Source: Tubulanus polymorphus (lineage: Eukaryota > Nemertea > Palaeonemertea > Tubulaniformes > Tubulanidae). Taken from it: a DNA stretch of 64,000 nt. The stretch is from assembly GCF_964204645.1 (NCBI RefSeq), contig NC_134028.1, positions 868,001 to 932,000 on the forward strand. The letters are read 5' to 3'. The notes under the pieces were generated by a model. It saw only the letters and a list, made by a program, of their open reading frames with translations, ran no database searches and was not told where the DNA came from. The position numbers and the translations under genes are program-made. Every line of letters begins with the position of its first letter. The first letter of the stretch is position 1. Below are positions 21,106 to 34,700 of the stretch, piece by piece.

Positions 21106-21624
21106 GATATCGTATAACTATTAAATCAAAGGTTCCAATTTTTTTTCTTATTTATGAATTAAAACTTTGCTGTTATTATTATTATAATAAACGCAGCATT
21201 GTTGAATTATTTGCGTCATATCAAAATTATAAATATAATCATGGGTTGATAATGTATCAGTTTGATTACAAGATTTCTTATATATTGTAATTTATGTCAT
21301 TGTTTTATATACATTGTAGTTGTACTCATTATGTTAAACATATCTTTTTGCATATCTCTATCCATAGTTTATACTTTATATACAATTCCAGTCCTAATCA
21401 ATGCAATTAAGGCACCCCCCTCACCTCCCCTTACCTTCCCTCCATGTATGAGTACAAATGTAATGATAGACCCCTTACTGGATTGTGCAATAACGCTGAC
21501 GCTGACACCGCGACGCTATTCATTGATGAAAAGTTTCAGACAGTTTCAGTTGAAATCGTAGTTAACTATTCTAATTATTAAACATTTCTACTGTCCTGGT
21601 TTCCGTTGATATTTATACAAGTTA

Positions 21625-21750
21625 AGGTACATAGCAGGTCAACTGTGGCCAAACCTAGGATTGTAATGGATCAATCAGAGGGTAGTGTTATGATAAAATC
21701 AATGTTTACCGTTAACAGGTGTTTGTTTGATAAGCACTCAATCACAGTCC
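21625..21750. repeat. Duplicated segment, copy A
   Basis: The stretch starting aaggtacatagcaggtcaac and running to ataagcactcaatcaca is repeated nearly base for base at about 23397-23513. Differences are few (ggatca/ggacca, aacaggtg/aaaaggtg). The two copies bracket the 80-bp array. Confidence 0.85.
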
Positions 21751-22679
21751 AATCCGGTGAAATAGTTACCAGTCGATACAACGTGCGAGATGAATAGTAC
21801 TTTATTGGTTAACACCAGGCGCCTCTACAAATCTAGTAATGGGTCCAGGGTCCAAACTGTTGCCTGTTTCACAGATCTATGTGATTATTTTATCGCTTAT
21901 TTCTCTTGTAGCCGTCTTTCTTTATAATAAACGTCCATCTATTTATTTTGTACAATATTTTACACTGTACACGAATTATATTATCATATCGTACCTTTTT
22001 ATTTACTGTAACAGACATTGGTTGCGTGAGTTTAATCGGGATCCGAATTGAACTGTTTTGACCAGCAACATCATGTTTGAAGCTGCATCAAATCCATATT
22101 CATTTTGTGTTAATTATCTATGTTTGATTTATAATGTCTGAGTGACAAAAACAAAGAAATTGTCAAGGTTTTTATGCATCTTCTTTGCTTGATAAATATA
22201 TTTTCAGGGTGTACATTGATTCAGTTGTATTATATATGTTTTATTTCACTAAGTATTTTATATATTGTATCACTATTATATATATATATATGTGTATTCT
22301 TCTTCAATTCTTGTCTGAACGTAAAGATATTTTCATCTTGATGGCAATGAATGGTTCTTGTTAAAAATCAAAATAAATACCCGAAGTGGCATTGGCAGTA
22401 TGTCTGTATACATTGGGGTGATAATATTTTAGTTGTACAGTTAACTGTAGATTGGTTCAAATATCTGATAAACTGTTTTTAAAGCTCATTCATTAGAATA
22501 GCATGTTATTATTGTACTGATATATTGATAAGACTCAATCAACCTACAGGGCTGCTGCTGCTGCTGCAGCTGCTGCTGTTTGGTTGGTTGTTAACCTTGC
22601 CTAACTGAACTATTATAAAAATATTTCATATGCATACTGAATATCAGATATGTTAGTTCATTCTATTTCCTATGGTTCG

Positions 22680-23350
22680 GGGCACTTTGCCTGTGGTCTT
22701 CCCTTTGATCGGAATGGACTAAACCTTGGGTTAGGGTTACATCATATCCTTTGGGTTAATCCATTCTATTCCTAAGGTCCATAGCAGGTCACCAGTGGTC
22801 AACCCCAGTAGTGGAATGGACTAACCCTAGGGTTAGGGTTGAATCACAACCCTACGGTCCAGAGCTGGTGACCAGTGGTCAACCCTAGTAGTGGAATGGA
22901 CTAACCCTAGGGTTAGGGTTGAATCACAACCCTAAGGTCCAGAGCTGGTGACCAGTGGTCAACCCTAGTAGTGGAATGGACTAAACCTAGGGTTAGGGTT
23001 ACATCATATCCTTTGGGTTAATCCATTCTATTCCTAAGGTCCATAGCAGGTCACCAGTGGTCAACCCCAGTAGTGGAATGGACTAACCCTAGGGTTAGGG
23101 TTGAATCACAACCCTACGGTCCAGAGCTGGTGACCAGTGGTCAACCCTAGTAGTGGAATGGACTAACCCTAGGGTTAGGGTTGAATCACAACCCTAAGGT
23201 CCAGAGCTGGTGACCAGTGGTTACCCTAGTAGTGGAATGGACTAACCCTAGGGTTAGGGTTGAATCACAACCCTAAGGTCCAGAGCTGGTGATCAGTGGT
23301 CAACCCCAGTGGTGGAATGGACTAACCCTAGGGTTAGGGTTAAATCATAT
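22680..23350. repeat. 80-bp array with TTAGGG-like palindromes
   Basis: Units are phased by gtggaatggactaaccctag at 22811, 22891, 22971, 23072, 23152, 23231 and 23311. The spacing is 80 bp, except one of 101 bp where a longer unit is inserted. The block 22811-23071 is duplicated, giving a higher-order period near 261 bp. Each unit contains the palindrome AACCCTAGGGTT followed by AGGGTT, resembling telomeric TTAGGG repeats. Related units occur at 32585-32830, so this is a dispersed family rather than a true telomere. Confidence 0.9.
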
Positions 23351-23396
23351 CCTTGGGGCTAGTTCATTCTATTCCCAAGGTAACTTCATTCTATTC

Positions 23397-23513
23397 CTAA
23401 GGCAGGTCAACTGTGGCCAAACCTAGGATTGTAATGGACCAATCAGAGGGTAGTGTTATGATAAAATCAATGTTTACCGTTAAAAGGTGTTTGTTTGATA
23501 AGCACTCAATCAC
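23397..23513. repeat. Duplicated segment, copy B
   Basis: Direct repeat of 21625-21750, immediately after the 80-bp array. Both copies contain ctaggattgtaatgga and cagagggtagtgttatg. Confidence 0.85.
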
Positions 23514-24150
23514 ACATTGTTGAATGTATTAGAAACTTATAAAACATGACATTTTGATTAAAATTTAAGTAAAGGAAATAGAAATTTGTTGTCTATAAAA
23601 AAAAAACTCATAGAATTGATGGGTATCGTGCAAAATCAATATGTGATACATTGTAGATGTTACGTCCAAGTCCAAGAGAGATAATCTATAGATATATCAT
23701 AGTGTACAGTGTATACTGTAGCCTGTACACTGTATACTGTTAGATGTATTGTGATTTTGTGTCGTTCCGTGCCAGAAGTTGAAATAATCATACATAACAT
23801 GTACATTATAATATTACTTACTGTAAATGATTGATATTACTGAATAAATTTATTTATTTATACGGAAATGAAGGTCGTTTAGAGTAGTAAGAGGCTTGGA
23901 ACTCCAGCGAGGGCAGACTTGGAGAGACAGCAGGACTAGGGAAATGGAATAAGGTAGGGATCCTGGTTGCTTGATGCCACAGAGATGGGGACAACAACTG
24001 AACACACAAAGATCGTTATTTCAATTTGAGCAAAATAGAAATGATTTTTTTATTATACAAAGTCAAACAACCTTTATATAGCCTATACGGTATATATTCA
24101 TATCACATCCGATTTCAATATCGGTTTAAAACTCACTATCTTAACAATTT

Positions 24151-24257
24151 TAACAGTATTTACCCTCAATCAATTTAAACGACATACAAGTAGGAATGTA
24201 TGTTAACAGTATCTACCCTCAATCAATTAAAACGACATACAAATTGGAATGTATGTT
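24151..24257. repeat. 53-bp direct duplication
   Basis: Two tandem copies of a unit starting taacagtatttaccctcaat and ending gaatgtatgt. They begin at 24151 and 24204 and differ at a handful of positions. Confidence 0.85.
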
Positions 24258-25793
24258 TATATTATACAGTCACTACTTCAAGTCCTCATTTTGGATAAGT
24301 CGTCACATTAGTGAAGCCTTTTCAGTCCCAAATTGTATTTTGAATTCAATTTACTAAAGTATTAGTTGTCAACATAATGACCTTCACAGTAACGATGACT
24401 TAACGTTGATCATCGAGGTGTACGACACTATATAATGGATGATAAGATCTTCATAACGATGACTGATACAGAAGTGAACTCCATTCAGGGGCAACTCACG
24501 GTCAGTAAAGCCTGCTGCATCATAACTTACAAACACCAACATCTACATGTTTGTGGTTAAAATCACATTCTAAATGTTTAAACAACAATTGTACAAAATC
24601 GATTAAAAGACAATTTGTAAAAGGGTTAATTTGATTGCTCCATGCATCACAACCAATGAAAAAAGACAACCATTTCACACACAACTCGAGGCCTTCAATA
24701 TTTTACATGTCGATCCTGAAGAAGTGGTTCTTTTTCTCTGAGATAAATTCAAGGCTTCACAGTTTTCAGATATGATTAAGTAGATGACAACCAATTTACA
24801 GACAATCGGCAGCAGCAGTTTTTGATATCATTTATATAGGGATAATATTCATTATAATAAATAATTCTATTGGGTGTTTGATTATTCAGGTTATTATATT
24901 ATGATTCTATATAATATTATTGCACTTAATCCTACAAAAGCATTATGATTTTTTAACACCAGGAACTGAGTCTGATAATTGGCAGTTAAATTTGAATTAA
25001 TTTACAATGTTTCAACTGAAATGTCAAATTTTAACTGAATCCACATAAATGGTAGTATGGAAAATTTCCCTAAGCAACAAAATCAATTCAATTGATATCG
25101 TGCTCTAGATTCTAAGTAATGGAATATGAGGATATATAGAATAAACATGTATTATCGAGGCACTGAAAGCATTTAGATAGGAATATAATAAGAATATGGA
25201 CGGATTTATTGTTTCTGCACTTTATAAGTCTGACAGAGAATGAACCTCAAGTGTTTAAGTAGAGTTAGGAAGATTCAATAGATATGTGTTGTATGCAATA
25301 TATGATATATACTCTCAACTAAATCAATGAAAACAATTTGATATAATCTCATATCGGAAAAACTGGCAGCAGGTACATAAAACAGCACTTCAGACAACCA
25401 TTAAACAATACATTAATATTAGGGCACAGTTAAGGAAGTAGGGACCTTCTGAAACCCCTAGCCCCATAGTAACAGAAGACCCTATATCATCTGAAACAAC
25501 CCCCCTAATAGGCTATGATCTCAACAGCCCCAGGAATGGCAGACCCTATTTTCATGTGAAACGCCCCCTTGAAATCATTATGACAGCCCCATATAGTTAA
25601 GGAACCCCAACAAGCTTTAGTTCTATAAGTGCACTGGTATGCATTATAGTTTATAAGTAGAATGGATGAATTGTGAAACTATTAAAGCCTACAGTATAAA
25701 TAATTATAGCAGTTCTTACTCATTATATCATTATTATTATTGTGAATGATAGATGTGAAAATACAGTAAACGAATAGAAGTTTAATGAGTTTT

Positions 25794-28700
25794 TTACTCT
25801 CCGTTCACCGGTGAAGTCGACCTCATCGCGTCTGCTCCCGGTACGATTAAAGTCGGACTATTCTGCGTTTCTCTGTTGTTGGCGTTTGAGTTTCGCGCGG
25901 ACAGCGGTCGAGAGATGGACGTCGGATGAGCGGAATGCGGCCGGGACACGCTTCGTCCTGACAGCGGTCGTTGATCCGGAGATCCTCCGGCACGTCTAGC
26001 AGATGCTGGACTCGCAGTCGTTTTAGCTCTGTTTATCATCTGAGGTGATAACGGTCGATTACTCTACAAAAATATCAAAACAAACAACAATCAATAAACA
26101 TCATATTCAATCTGCTGTTTCCCCCTGTGACCTCGCTATGACCCCTGACCCCTCTGTGACCTCGCTATGACCCCTGACCCCTCTGTGACCTAACTGCGAC
26201 CCCTGATCCTTTATAGATTCTAGAAGGCTTGGAAAAAGCTTGGGATTTCTATCAAATTACAGTCATATGTGTGAGTTATATGAATGTTTATGAAGTGATA
26301 ATCCTAGGATCCTCCATGAGTTCATATCTACATCTGTCTTAACCAATCACTCTCCCTAGAGAAGTCTATGGACTGGATATTGATTATATGATATTTATCC
26401 TTATTTGATAAATAACATGTAGCAGATATCATCATTGTACCTACCCAGCCTACCCATCCATGAAATAGGTTTTTGGGATGGAGTTTAACGTTTCTCCACA
26501 AAATCTTTCCAACAAAGATTATTTAAAGAGTTATTACCAATAAAATAAGACAAAACAACATAGAAATGAATATAATTTTCGATTGAAAGAAATAATTTTT
26601 GTTTGTACGCGATCTTTAAATCACAAGTAAATCATAATCAAAAGAAGGAATTCATAAATATAGTGCAGTGATTGACAGGTTTGCAGTGTAGATGTAACCC
26701 CAACCCCCTTCCTTCAGCACATATAAAGGGAATCAGCTAATCACACGCAGTAAAGCCCAGATAGAAACTCCACTTGGCAAAATGAGAGACATTTAGTCTA
26801 AAGCCGAATGGTTGTATCTGAATATGAGTTTTTGAGTGGTGTTTTATCTTGGCTATACTCATCATGAGCCATGTCTACGTAAAGTCTGAAAACATTTCAA
26901 GACTTGCTCAAGTCAATCAATGTTACTTCTGATGATCCACAATAACCTTTCACTGGTGATAATCAAGCTGCAGTTTTTTCTCACTGAATTTATCAAATTA
27001 TCAGATTCTGGGTAGACACAGCTCTGTACGATACATACATCACAGCATATCATATCAGAATTCAAATCATAAAGAAAAGTTTAGCAGGAAATACTCAGGT
27101 GTTTCATACCTAATGTGATGTAAAGTTTGTGTTGACTAAACTCTGCATATTAAAGACAAAATAGTCAATGAGCGACTGAGTGACATGAGTGAACTTATAA
27201 ATCTTGTCTTTAGGTAGGATCTAGGTTGATGAACAGAGTCCAGTTGCAAAGTCGTGGTCTTAAATCTTAAGACTGGTCTTGTTAGATTGACAATACAGTA
27301 ATTAAGTATTAGACTGGTCTTAAAGCTAAGCTATGACTCTGCAACTGGCCCCAGTAGGTTGATGGCTGGGGCTGGGAGACTGTACGCTGGGACTGCATTA
27401 TCTACGTACTAATAGCAGTGGTGTGGTTTGCTTTGTGTGGAAACTAAAATGTGATGAATTATTCATTTGAATCGTAGACCTCACCTGAGCTGAGGGTAGG
27501 GGTGGAAATCTTTTTGTTTCATTCATCTCCTGTATAAACATGGTTAATACATGTTTTATACATGTACAAATGAGTTATGTACATATGTACTCATGCAAGA
27601 TGACTTAATCAATAATTAAAATCTTTTATGATCTTCAATCTGATGATTATTGCATGCAAGATTTAAGTGAATTGAAAGAGTATAAGGGAGTTCAAACAAT
27701 CATTTCAAATAAAACTATAAGTTGTGATCAAGTTCTACCTACTGGTCTAAAAGACACAGATTTTCTCAATGATTTCTGAAATACAATTTCTTCAATAGCA
27801 ACGATAGGTGGAAAAACCTAAATAAATATCTCTAAATGATGAACAATGCTTCAGGTTAAAGAAAATTCAACTAAGATTAGGTAATGTCTCCATTTTGATA
27901 GTGTTACCTGATTTTGATTGACAGCTGGCAAGCGATCGACACGCCCCTTATAGATGTGACCATCAGCACCTTGAATGTCTAATTCCTCTCTATAAATGAA
28001 AAAGGTTCTGTTTAGTTAAATCTGATCTTCACTTGAGTCATTGTGGACCGGTTTTCATATTTGCGAACTTACTTAAAAGCCTGCACAGGTACTGGTGGCT
28101 CATCTTCCCTGAATAGATTACTGTCAAATACAATAAATAACATGTTATGTTAAACTAGAAATATGCCTCTATTTGGGTAGACTAGTACAAACTCTTACTG
28201 CTGTACAGTTAGAAACCCCTAAGAGTAGTTAATTCTTCATCAAAATACCCCCACAGACCAATTAGTCTTTTTCATGTGAGATTCAATACACAAACGGACG
28301 AACGGATGGACCTGACTCCATCACAAAAATAGATACAGCCTGCTTTGAGATATGGGTAAATAGGAGGGGAAGAATGTTTAAATACCTGAGATGTGTTAAT
28401 CTAGTCACTCGTTTGTGAGGATATGTCATAGTATGGCTGCCTCCACATGGCCTTGCTGTTGAATAAAGCTGCTCGGCGATATCAGGAGCACCAAAACTAA
28501 ATGAAATGAATATATACATTGTACAGCTTATAGGAAAACATTTGCAACAGTTTTTAAACAGTTTATATTTCGAAGAATCCATTATATATAAATCACATGC
28601 AAAATAAACATGATTCAATTGAAATGAGTTGAATGAACGTGAATTCGACATAAAAGAAATAAGAAGGAAAAGCCAAAACTTGTTGAAACTTACGGATTTT

Positions 28701-31700
28701 GAGGTGGGGGTTGCCGGCAAGGGCTTTGAGGAATTAGCTGTTGTTTGTTTGTTGTTCCTTTGCCGAAATGGACTAGATAAGCGTGGAAATCAGCTTTACG
28801 CATACGTGCAACATGTCGCAGGTACAACGCACGCTCAAAATTATTTTGTGCTTTTCCCATATTACAACTATAGGTATAGATGTTAGTAATAAGAAACAGA
28901 CAGTGATAGATGCTAAGTTAGTAACACATACAGTTGTAGGTGTTAGCACGACAGACAGAGAGACATACACACAGACAGTTAATTAGACAGACAGACAGTT
29001 AATTAGACAGACAGATCAATCACAAAGACAGAAGAGGCTGATTATATATAGATGAAAGAAGCTTGTTTAGTGGAGGTGAAACTGTGGAAAAACCATGGAA
29101 GATTTGAATCCATAATCCAGATTTGGAGGATTTCAAGGGTAGCCCTTACTACAGCTATGGAGGAGGGAGGGATTGCACTCCACTGAGCAAACAAAGTTCT
29201 AAATGATCTTGAATGACACCCAAGCATAAGGAGAAACGAAGAATAAGATTGAAATATTAGTTAAGGCTAGGTTAGTAGTAGCAGAGTAAGAGTTTAAGTG
29301 TTTACCCCATTGCTGGTGAAGTTGTTCGTTTGTCTAAAGTTGATTTAGGTGAATTTTGTCTAAATAATGTGCAGTGCAATTAATAATACATTAATACAAC
29401 ACGACATGTCAGAGATAGAAAGTGAGTTTGCAAAGACACACATATAATTGATTAGGTATGTAAATGATATGCAAAATACCTGTTAGATTTATTATAATGT
29501 CCTCTGATTATGAAAACAAATATGAATTAATTTAACTAATTTGCATAAAAAAATGGTTGAATTGAAGCTGACAGTTATAGATTATATGTAAGCTAACATA
29601 TTTAGAGATGGGAATTGTAAGTTATCTATTGGTACTGGGTTGTGTAAATTCTAACAAGTCTCTATATTAATACGCCTAGGATTCTGGTGGTGAATTCACT
29701 TACAGTTTTGCTTGTTGTCGAATCTGTTCTAGTTCAAATGTAGTATAAGGTCTTGAAGAACGATTTCCTGGTAAACCTGATTGGCCGGGAAGAGCAGGGA
29801 TTGGTCTACAACATCAATACAACATTGACAATTATCATAGAATTCAATTATAGCTACATTTTTTTTAAACAAAGTTTGTATCTTACCCATGAGGGAACAT
29901 ATCTACAGGCCGGTCACAAGATATACAATGATATCTTTGAGCCATTTGTCTAGAAATAAAACATCATAAATTTATTAAAGTAGTTAATAAGGAATTGCAG
30001 ACCCAACATAATAAACTTTGATTCAGTCTTAGATAAGGTATTTAACTATGAGATCAAATCTAATTTCTGTAGTTTTATGGAGCTCATAAAATGATCATGA
30101 AAAATACAAACATAAATCAATCTTGGTTAAGTCGACATTGTACGTCACATTAATGAAGTCGCCCTTAATTTTGAGTTTCTAATTCAAATTTACTAAGTGT
30201 AAGTCATCATTTGGATAAGTCCTCAATATTATGATTATCCCAACTAGGATGACTTGAGCAGCAAGTCTTGCTGTAACGTGTTCATTAACTTACTTCCTGA
30301 TACCAGCAGCGTCGTCATCGTTCATATCAGTCATATTCATCCCTTTAATCTTATTGTTCAAAGCTTTCAATCTGCTTTCAAGATAATCTTTTAAAGCGTC
30401 GAGTTCCAATCGATCGATTTTATTATCGATTTCTTTACTCAATTCAGCAATCGCTTGTTTCCATTCTTCGTCCTACAGTTGAATAAACATGTCACACTGG
30501 TCTTAACCTTTTTGAACAAGGAAAAATCGAACTTTAACTCTTAACTTAGATTATATGATCATCATTTATCTTTATCTACTTCAATTTCTCATTGTTAATA
30601 TCATCACCAACATCATCATCCTTTTTAAATCATTTTCTAATTCATTTATTTTTTGGCCCTTCACTCGAGTACAGCCTCCTGGTTCGGTCATTGTCCTTTC
30701 CCCTTTTTCTTATAAACTACAAGTATGTACTATTCTATGTATTTATAAAAAAGAGATTTGTCAAAAACTTACATGTCCATCCAATCTATTGAGTATATCA
30801 TTAATAGCTTTATTAATTTCAGCCACTGTATTCTCAAATACACTACTGTTCAGTTTAGCATCCAACATCTTTTTATCAGCTTTCTGTATCAACAAATTGT
30901 GAGTTTATTATGATGACATAAACTGAAATTCTGAAATTTTGGATTCATCTCAATCTGACTCACCTCTTCCAAACCGTTATCGACATAATCCTTATCAGCT
31001 TTCTTTTCATCTAACTGTTTGGTAACATCCACAAGTTCCTATTGATTGAAAACAAGCATGAAATTACATATATAAACTCAAAGGGCTGGTATAAAAAATC
31101 CGTTGCAATATCATAAGATTTCCTGTGCTAATAATGATAACAATTCATTATTCAAAAGTACAATTTACATCAAAACAATCTCATATAGTTCTTTACAAAA
31201 TAGATCGGAAAAAGTGACTAATCATAAAACTATATGAACTTAAAGAGTAGTAAAAAGACTCATGCATTGATCTTATAACTGACATCATTGTAGACAGACT
31301 TGATGAAGTCGTGAGTTAATTTTACCTCAATTTGTTTAGTTTTGTTGTTGTTCTCGTCCATTAAGAATTGTGTAGTATTGAGCAGTTTATCGATTTCAGA
31401 TTGTAACTGTGCGATAGCTCTATGTGCTCGGTTCAATGCTTCAGTGTCCTACAATCATTAAACATGCATTACGCAATCAAAAAATCGGAAAAACTCTATA
31501 AAGTGGTTGGAATTATAGACTGAGTCTTATCTACAGTTGAACTGAGAGTGAAAATAGCAGAGGATGTTTAAACTAGTTTCTCCATCCATGGAAGAACTAA
31601 CAAAGTCTATCTTCACAATGTTCTAATGATTCCAAAATGAAACTATCATAATTGATATTACAGTTAGTGGCCCTGAATTCAGGTGTTGACAATGATACAT

Positions 31701-34700
31701 CATCAAGATCAAGTTACAATCAAGGGACACATTAATTTACTGTGTATTACATGATAGAATCCAGTTCTACAGTTTTCACAGGCAGGTTACAACCTGCCTC
31801 GGGTGGAGGAGCAAACGCACAACCATACTCGAGTCAAGAGTGACTGTGCATGGTTATTCAAATCTGATAAATTGGATATAATTTTTTAGTCATAACTGTA
31901 GAACTGGGTGTCGAGGTCAGGGTGTACACTATATACATATAAAGATACTATATTCAGTGAGGGAAACACCAAATTCCAAACACTTATTCATTCTACACAG
32001 AGGAGTGAGAGGGAGATTTGCTGAAATAAAATAATTGATATCAGCACCAGTGAATTCGTTTTTTCATAATATATAGGGTATATGTATATATAGGGTACTG
32101 ATAGTGGTGACATCTATGAGACGTTTAAGGAAACAGTAATCACACAATATCATCCTGTCAGGTGTAAAAAGAAAACATGCAGTTTACATATTCAGAGTTT
32201 AACGAGTGACTTGGGACTCGTTTTATCTTTGTGTCACTGGTTTTGCGCTATTTTTAAACTTGTTTACCCTAAATAATGAATAAAACACATATCACAGGGA
32301 CCTAGATACAACATTCTTTCACTGACACAGAGCCATTTACAAATCAATGCTATCTATCAGGGAGAGGTGTAAATTCCTCTGATTGCAAATCAGCAAAGGA
32401 ATTTTTATTGTGTTGGTATTATTCTCTTATCTCGCGTGTGACCAAGAATTTTGGGCAAAGGCCACCAGGAAAACCCCCTCAACATAACCACTCAGGACAT
32501 TTGCTAATGACTCTTATCAGATAGTCAGTGATAGTTAAATTCCAGTTGACATAATACTGGCATTGGTCAGTTCATTACAGTTCCTGGTTGGTGACATCCC
32601 CAAGGCTGGAATGGACTAACCCCAGGGTTAGGGTTTAATCATAATCCTAGGGTTAGTTCATTCTACACCTAAGGTACAGAGCAGGTCACCAGTGGCAACC
32701 CTAAGGGTGGAATGGACTAACCCTAGGGTTAGGGTTAAATCATAATCATAGGGTAAGTCCATCCTGATTCAGAGGTCGAGGTGGTCACCACCTCAAACTG
32801 ACCATACCTATGGTTGGAATGGACTGGCCTATTGGTCATTGGTTTTGATTCAAGATATTTTCACAAGATTCAAGTCACTCTTTTTCCAAATATATAACAC
32901 ATAAAATACATAGAATACATTTAACAAGTCTCTTACTACAGCAGTAGCAGCTGTGGCTGTAGAGTGAATCTTTGAATTCAGAACACACTCTGATGATGAT
33001 AATGATGAAGATGACAATGATTTATTTTCATCTTTGAAGTTTGGTTTTAGTTCTTTTTCATCTTTTGCAAAAGATTCATCGTCATCATCAAAAACAACAT
33101 CGATATCATTATCATTATCAACATGATCTAATTTATCATTATCACGATTATCGTCATGAGAGGTGTGATCTGATTCACGTCGAGAAGGTCTGTCTTCATT
33201 CTCGTGAAAGTTGTTAAAACCCTAAAATAGAATTTAGTTTTGAACTAATTTTTCCCACAGCCAGAACAAAAATAAGAATACTAAGTCAAGTACCGGGTTT
33301 CGGATAATTTCTATACTGGCAAAACTTAAATCGACTTCAATCTAGAGTTTTGTGGTGACTAAGATCTAGATCTAAGATCCCAGCCAGTTGCACAGCTGTA
33401 ACTCAGTCCTTAATGTCCTACCTCTTACTGATAAGTTTTAAGTGGTTAGATTGGATATAGTATCAAGAGTACTATGAGGTTCTAAGCCGTGACTGGTTTC
33501 AAACTAAAAGCATCTGATCAATAGAATACGTGATGAATGGTTACATAAACTCTTTGAATGTTTTATAAGGTAATTACAGTTCATGCACGTCCTGCATGAC
33601 TACAATAGTCTACTGATGATATACAATAGTCTACTGATGATCTACAATAGTCTACTGATGATCTACAATAATCCACTGATGATCTACAATAATCCACTGA
33701 TGATCTACAATAGTCTACTGATGATCTACAATAGTCTACTGATCTACAATAGTCTACTGATGATCTACAATAGTCTACTGATGATCTACAATAATCCACT
33801 GATGATCTACAATAGTCTACTGATGATCTAAAATAGTCTACTGATCTACAATACAAGCTGCAGCCAATGTTTCTTCACGTAATAGATGTTGTAAGTGATG
33901 CTGGTTTTGTTGTTGTTGCTGAAGCTACCAAACTCTTTACTCTAGAATTAGTGACAACTTGTAAATTACACCAAATAACAGCCAATCATTCGTCATCGAT
34001 GCAATTAGACACAAGGTTTTTGGGATATCATTTGTATTATTTCAATATGATGAAATGTAATTCATCAAAACCAGTTTTCAAAGGCTGTTTTAGACAAGTC
34101 GGTGGTGGGTGATATTGGAAGAGAGCCTTTCTTCAAACCATGCAAATAATCGTAGACTGTTATTGAATACCTTGTTATTAGTTGTTAAATCAGACTAGTA
34201 AAAAATTACATAAATTACAACATTATGAATTAAAAGAATGTATTAAATCAGCTCTAGAATCATTAGCGATAAGTTTTATCAGTAATAAACGATTTAAGAA
34301 TATCTATAAATAGTTTTTTTACCTTTTGTCGATTTGCGCTGTCCTGTTTGAACAAAACAAACAAAGCAAAAAATGATTAACCATCAAAGTTAGAATCGAA
34401 TGCATGAAACTAAAACTGAACATAACTTCAACAATTCATGATTGGAAAATGAAACAAAGCTAAAATAAAAAGAAAATGAATTGAAATGTACAGGAACGAA
34501 GAGCCGGTTTTAACAGTTGAGAGTTGACTCTAAATGAAAATGAACTAATGTAGATCTGTGATTGAACAGAGGGTGCGTGTACTGACCCTATCACTTATAC
34601 CAGACTGATGAGCATGTATCAACGAATTCTCAATTTTATCCTGTAATTCACCAAGCAGTTTCTCAACTAGCGCCACCTTATCTTTCATCTGTTGAAATTC

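Larger units (their letters stand above)
21106..25793. other. Intergenic between convergent USP and QRICH2 genes
   Basis: Apart from the arrays and duplicated segments listed separately, no coding exon was recognised on either strand. Open frames at 21262-21561 and 21839-22051 are hydrophobic, AT-driven translations without family features. A TATA dinucleotide run lies near 22270-22292. 24260-25790 is plain AT-rich DNA that probably includes the QRICH2 3' untranslated region. A TTTATT (AATAAA on the minus strand) at 25205-25210 is one possible poly(A) signal. Confidence 0.55.

Noticed and set aside
21262-21561. 99-codon hydrophobic frame
   Set aside because: AT-rich translation, no splice or family support, next to a minisatellite.
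28283-28385. Extension of the QRICH2 exon 28496-28386 beyond its donor
   Set aside because: The donor ctcag|gtattt joins in phase to the exon at 28120. The extension is intron.
33581-33856. Frames on both strands with 7-residue repeats
   Set aside because: 21-bp minisatellite in a QRICH2 intron.
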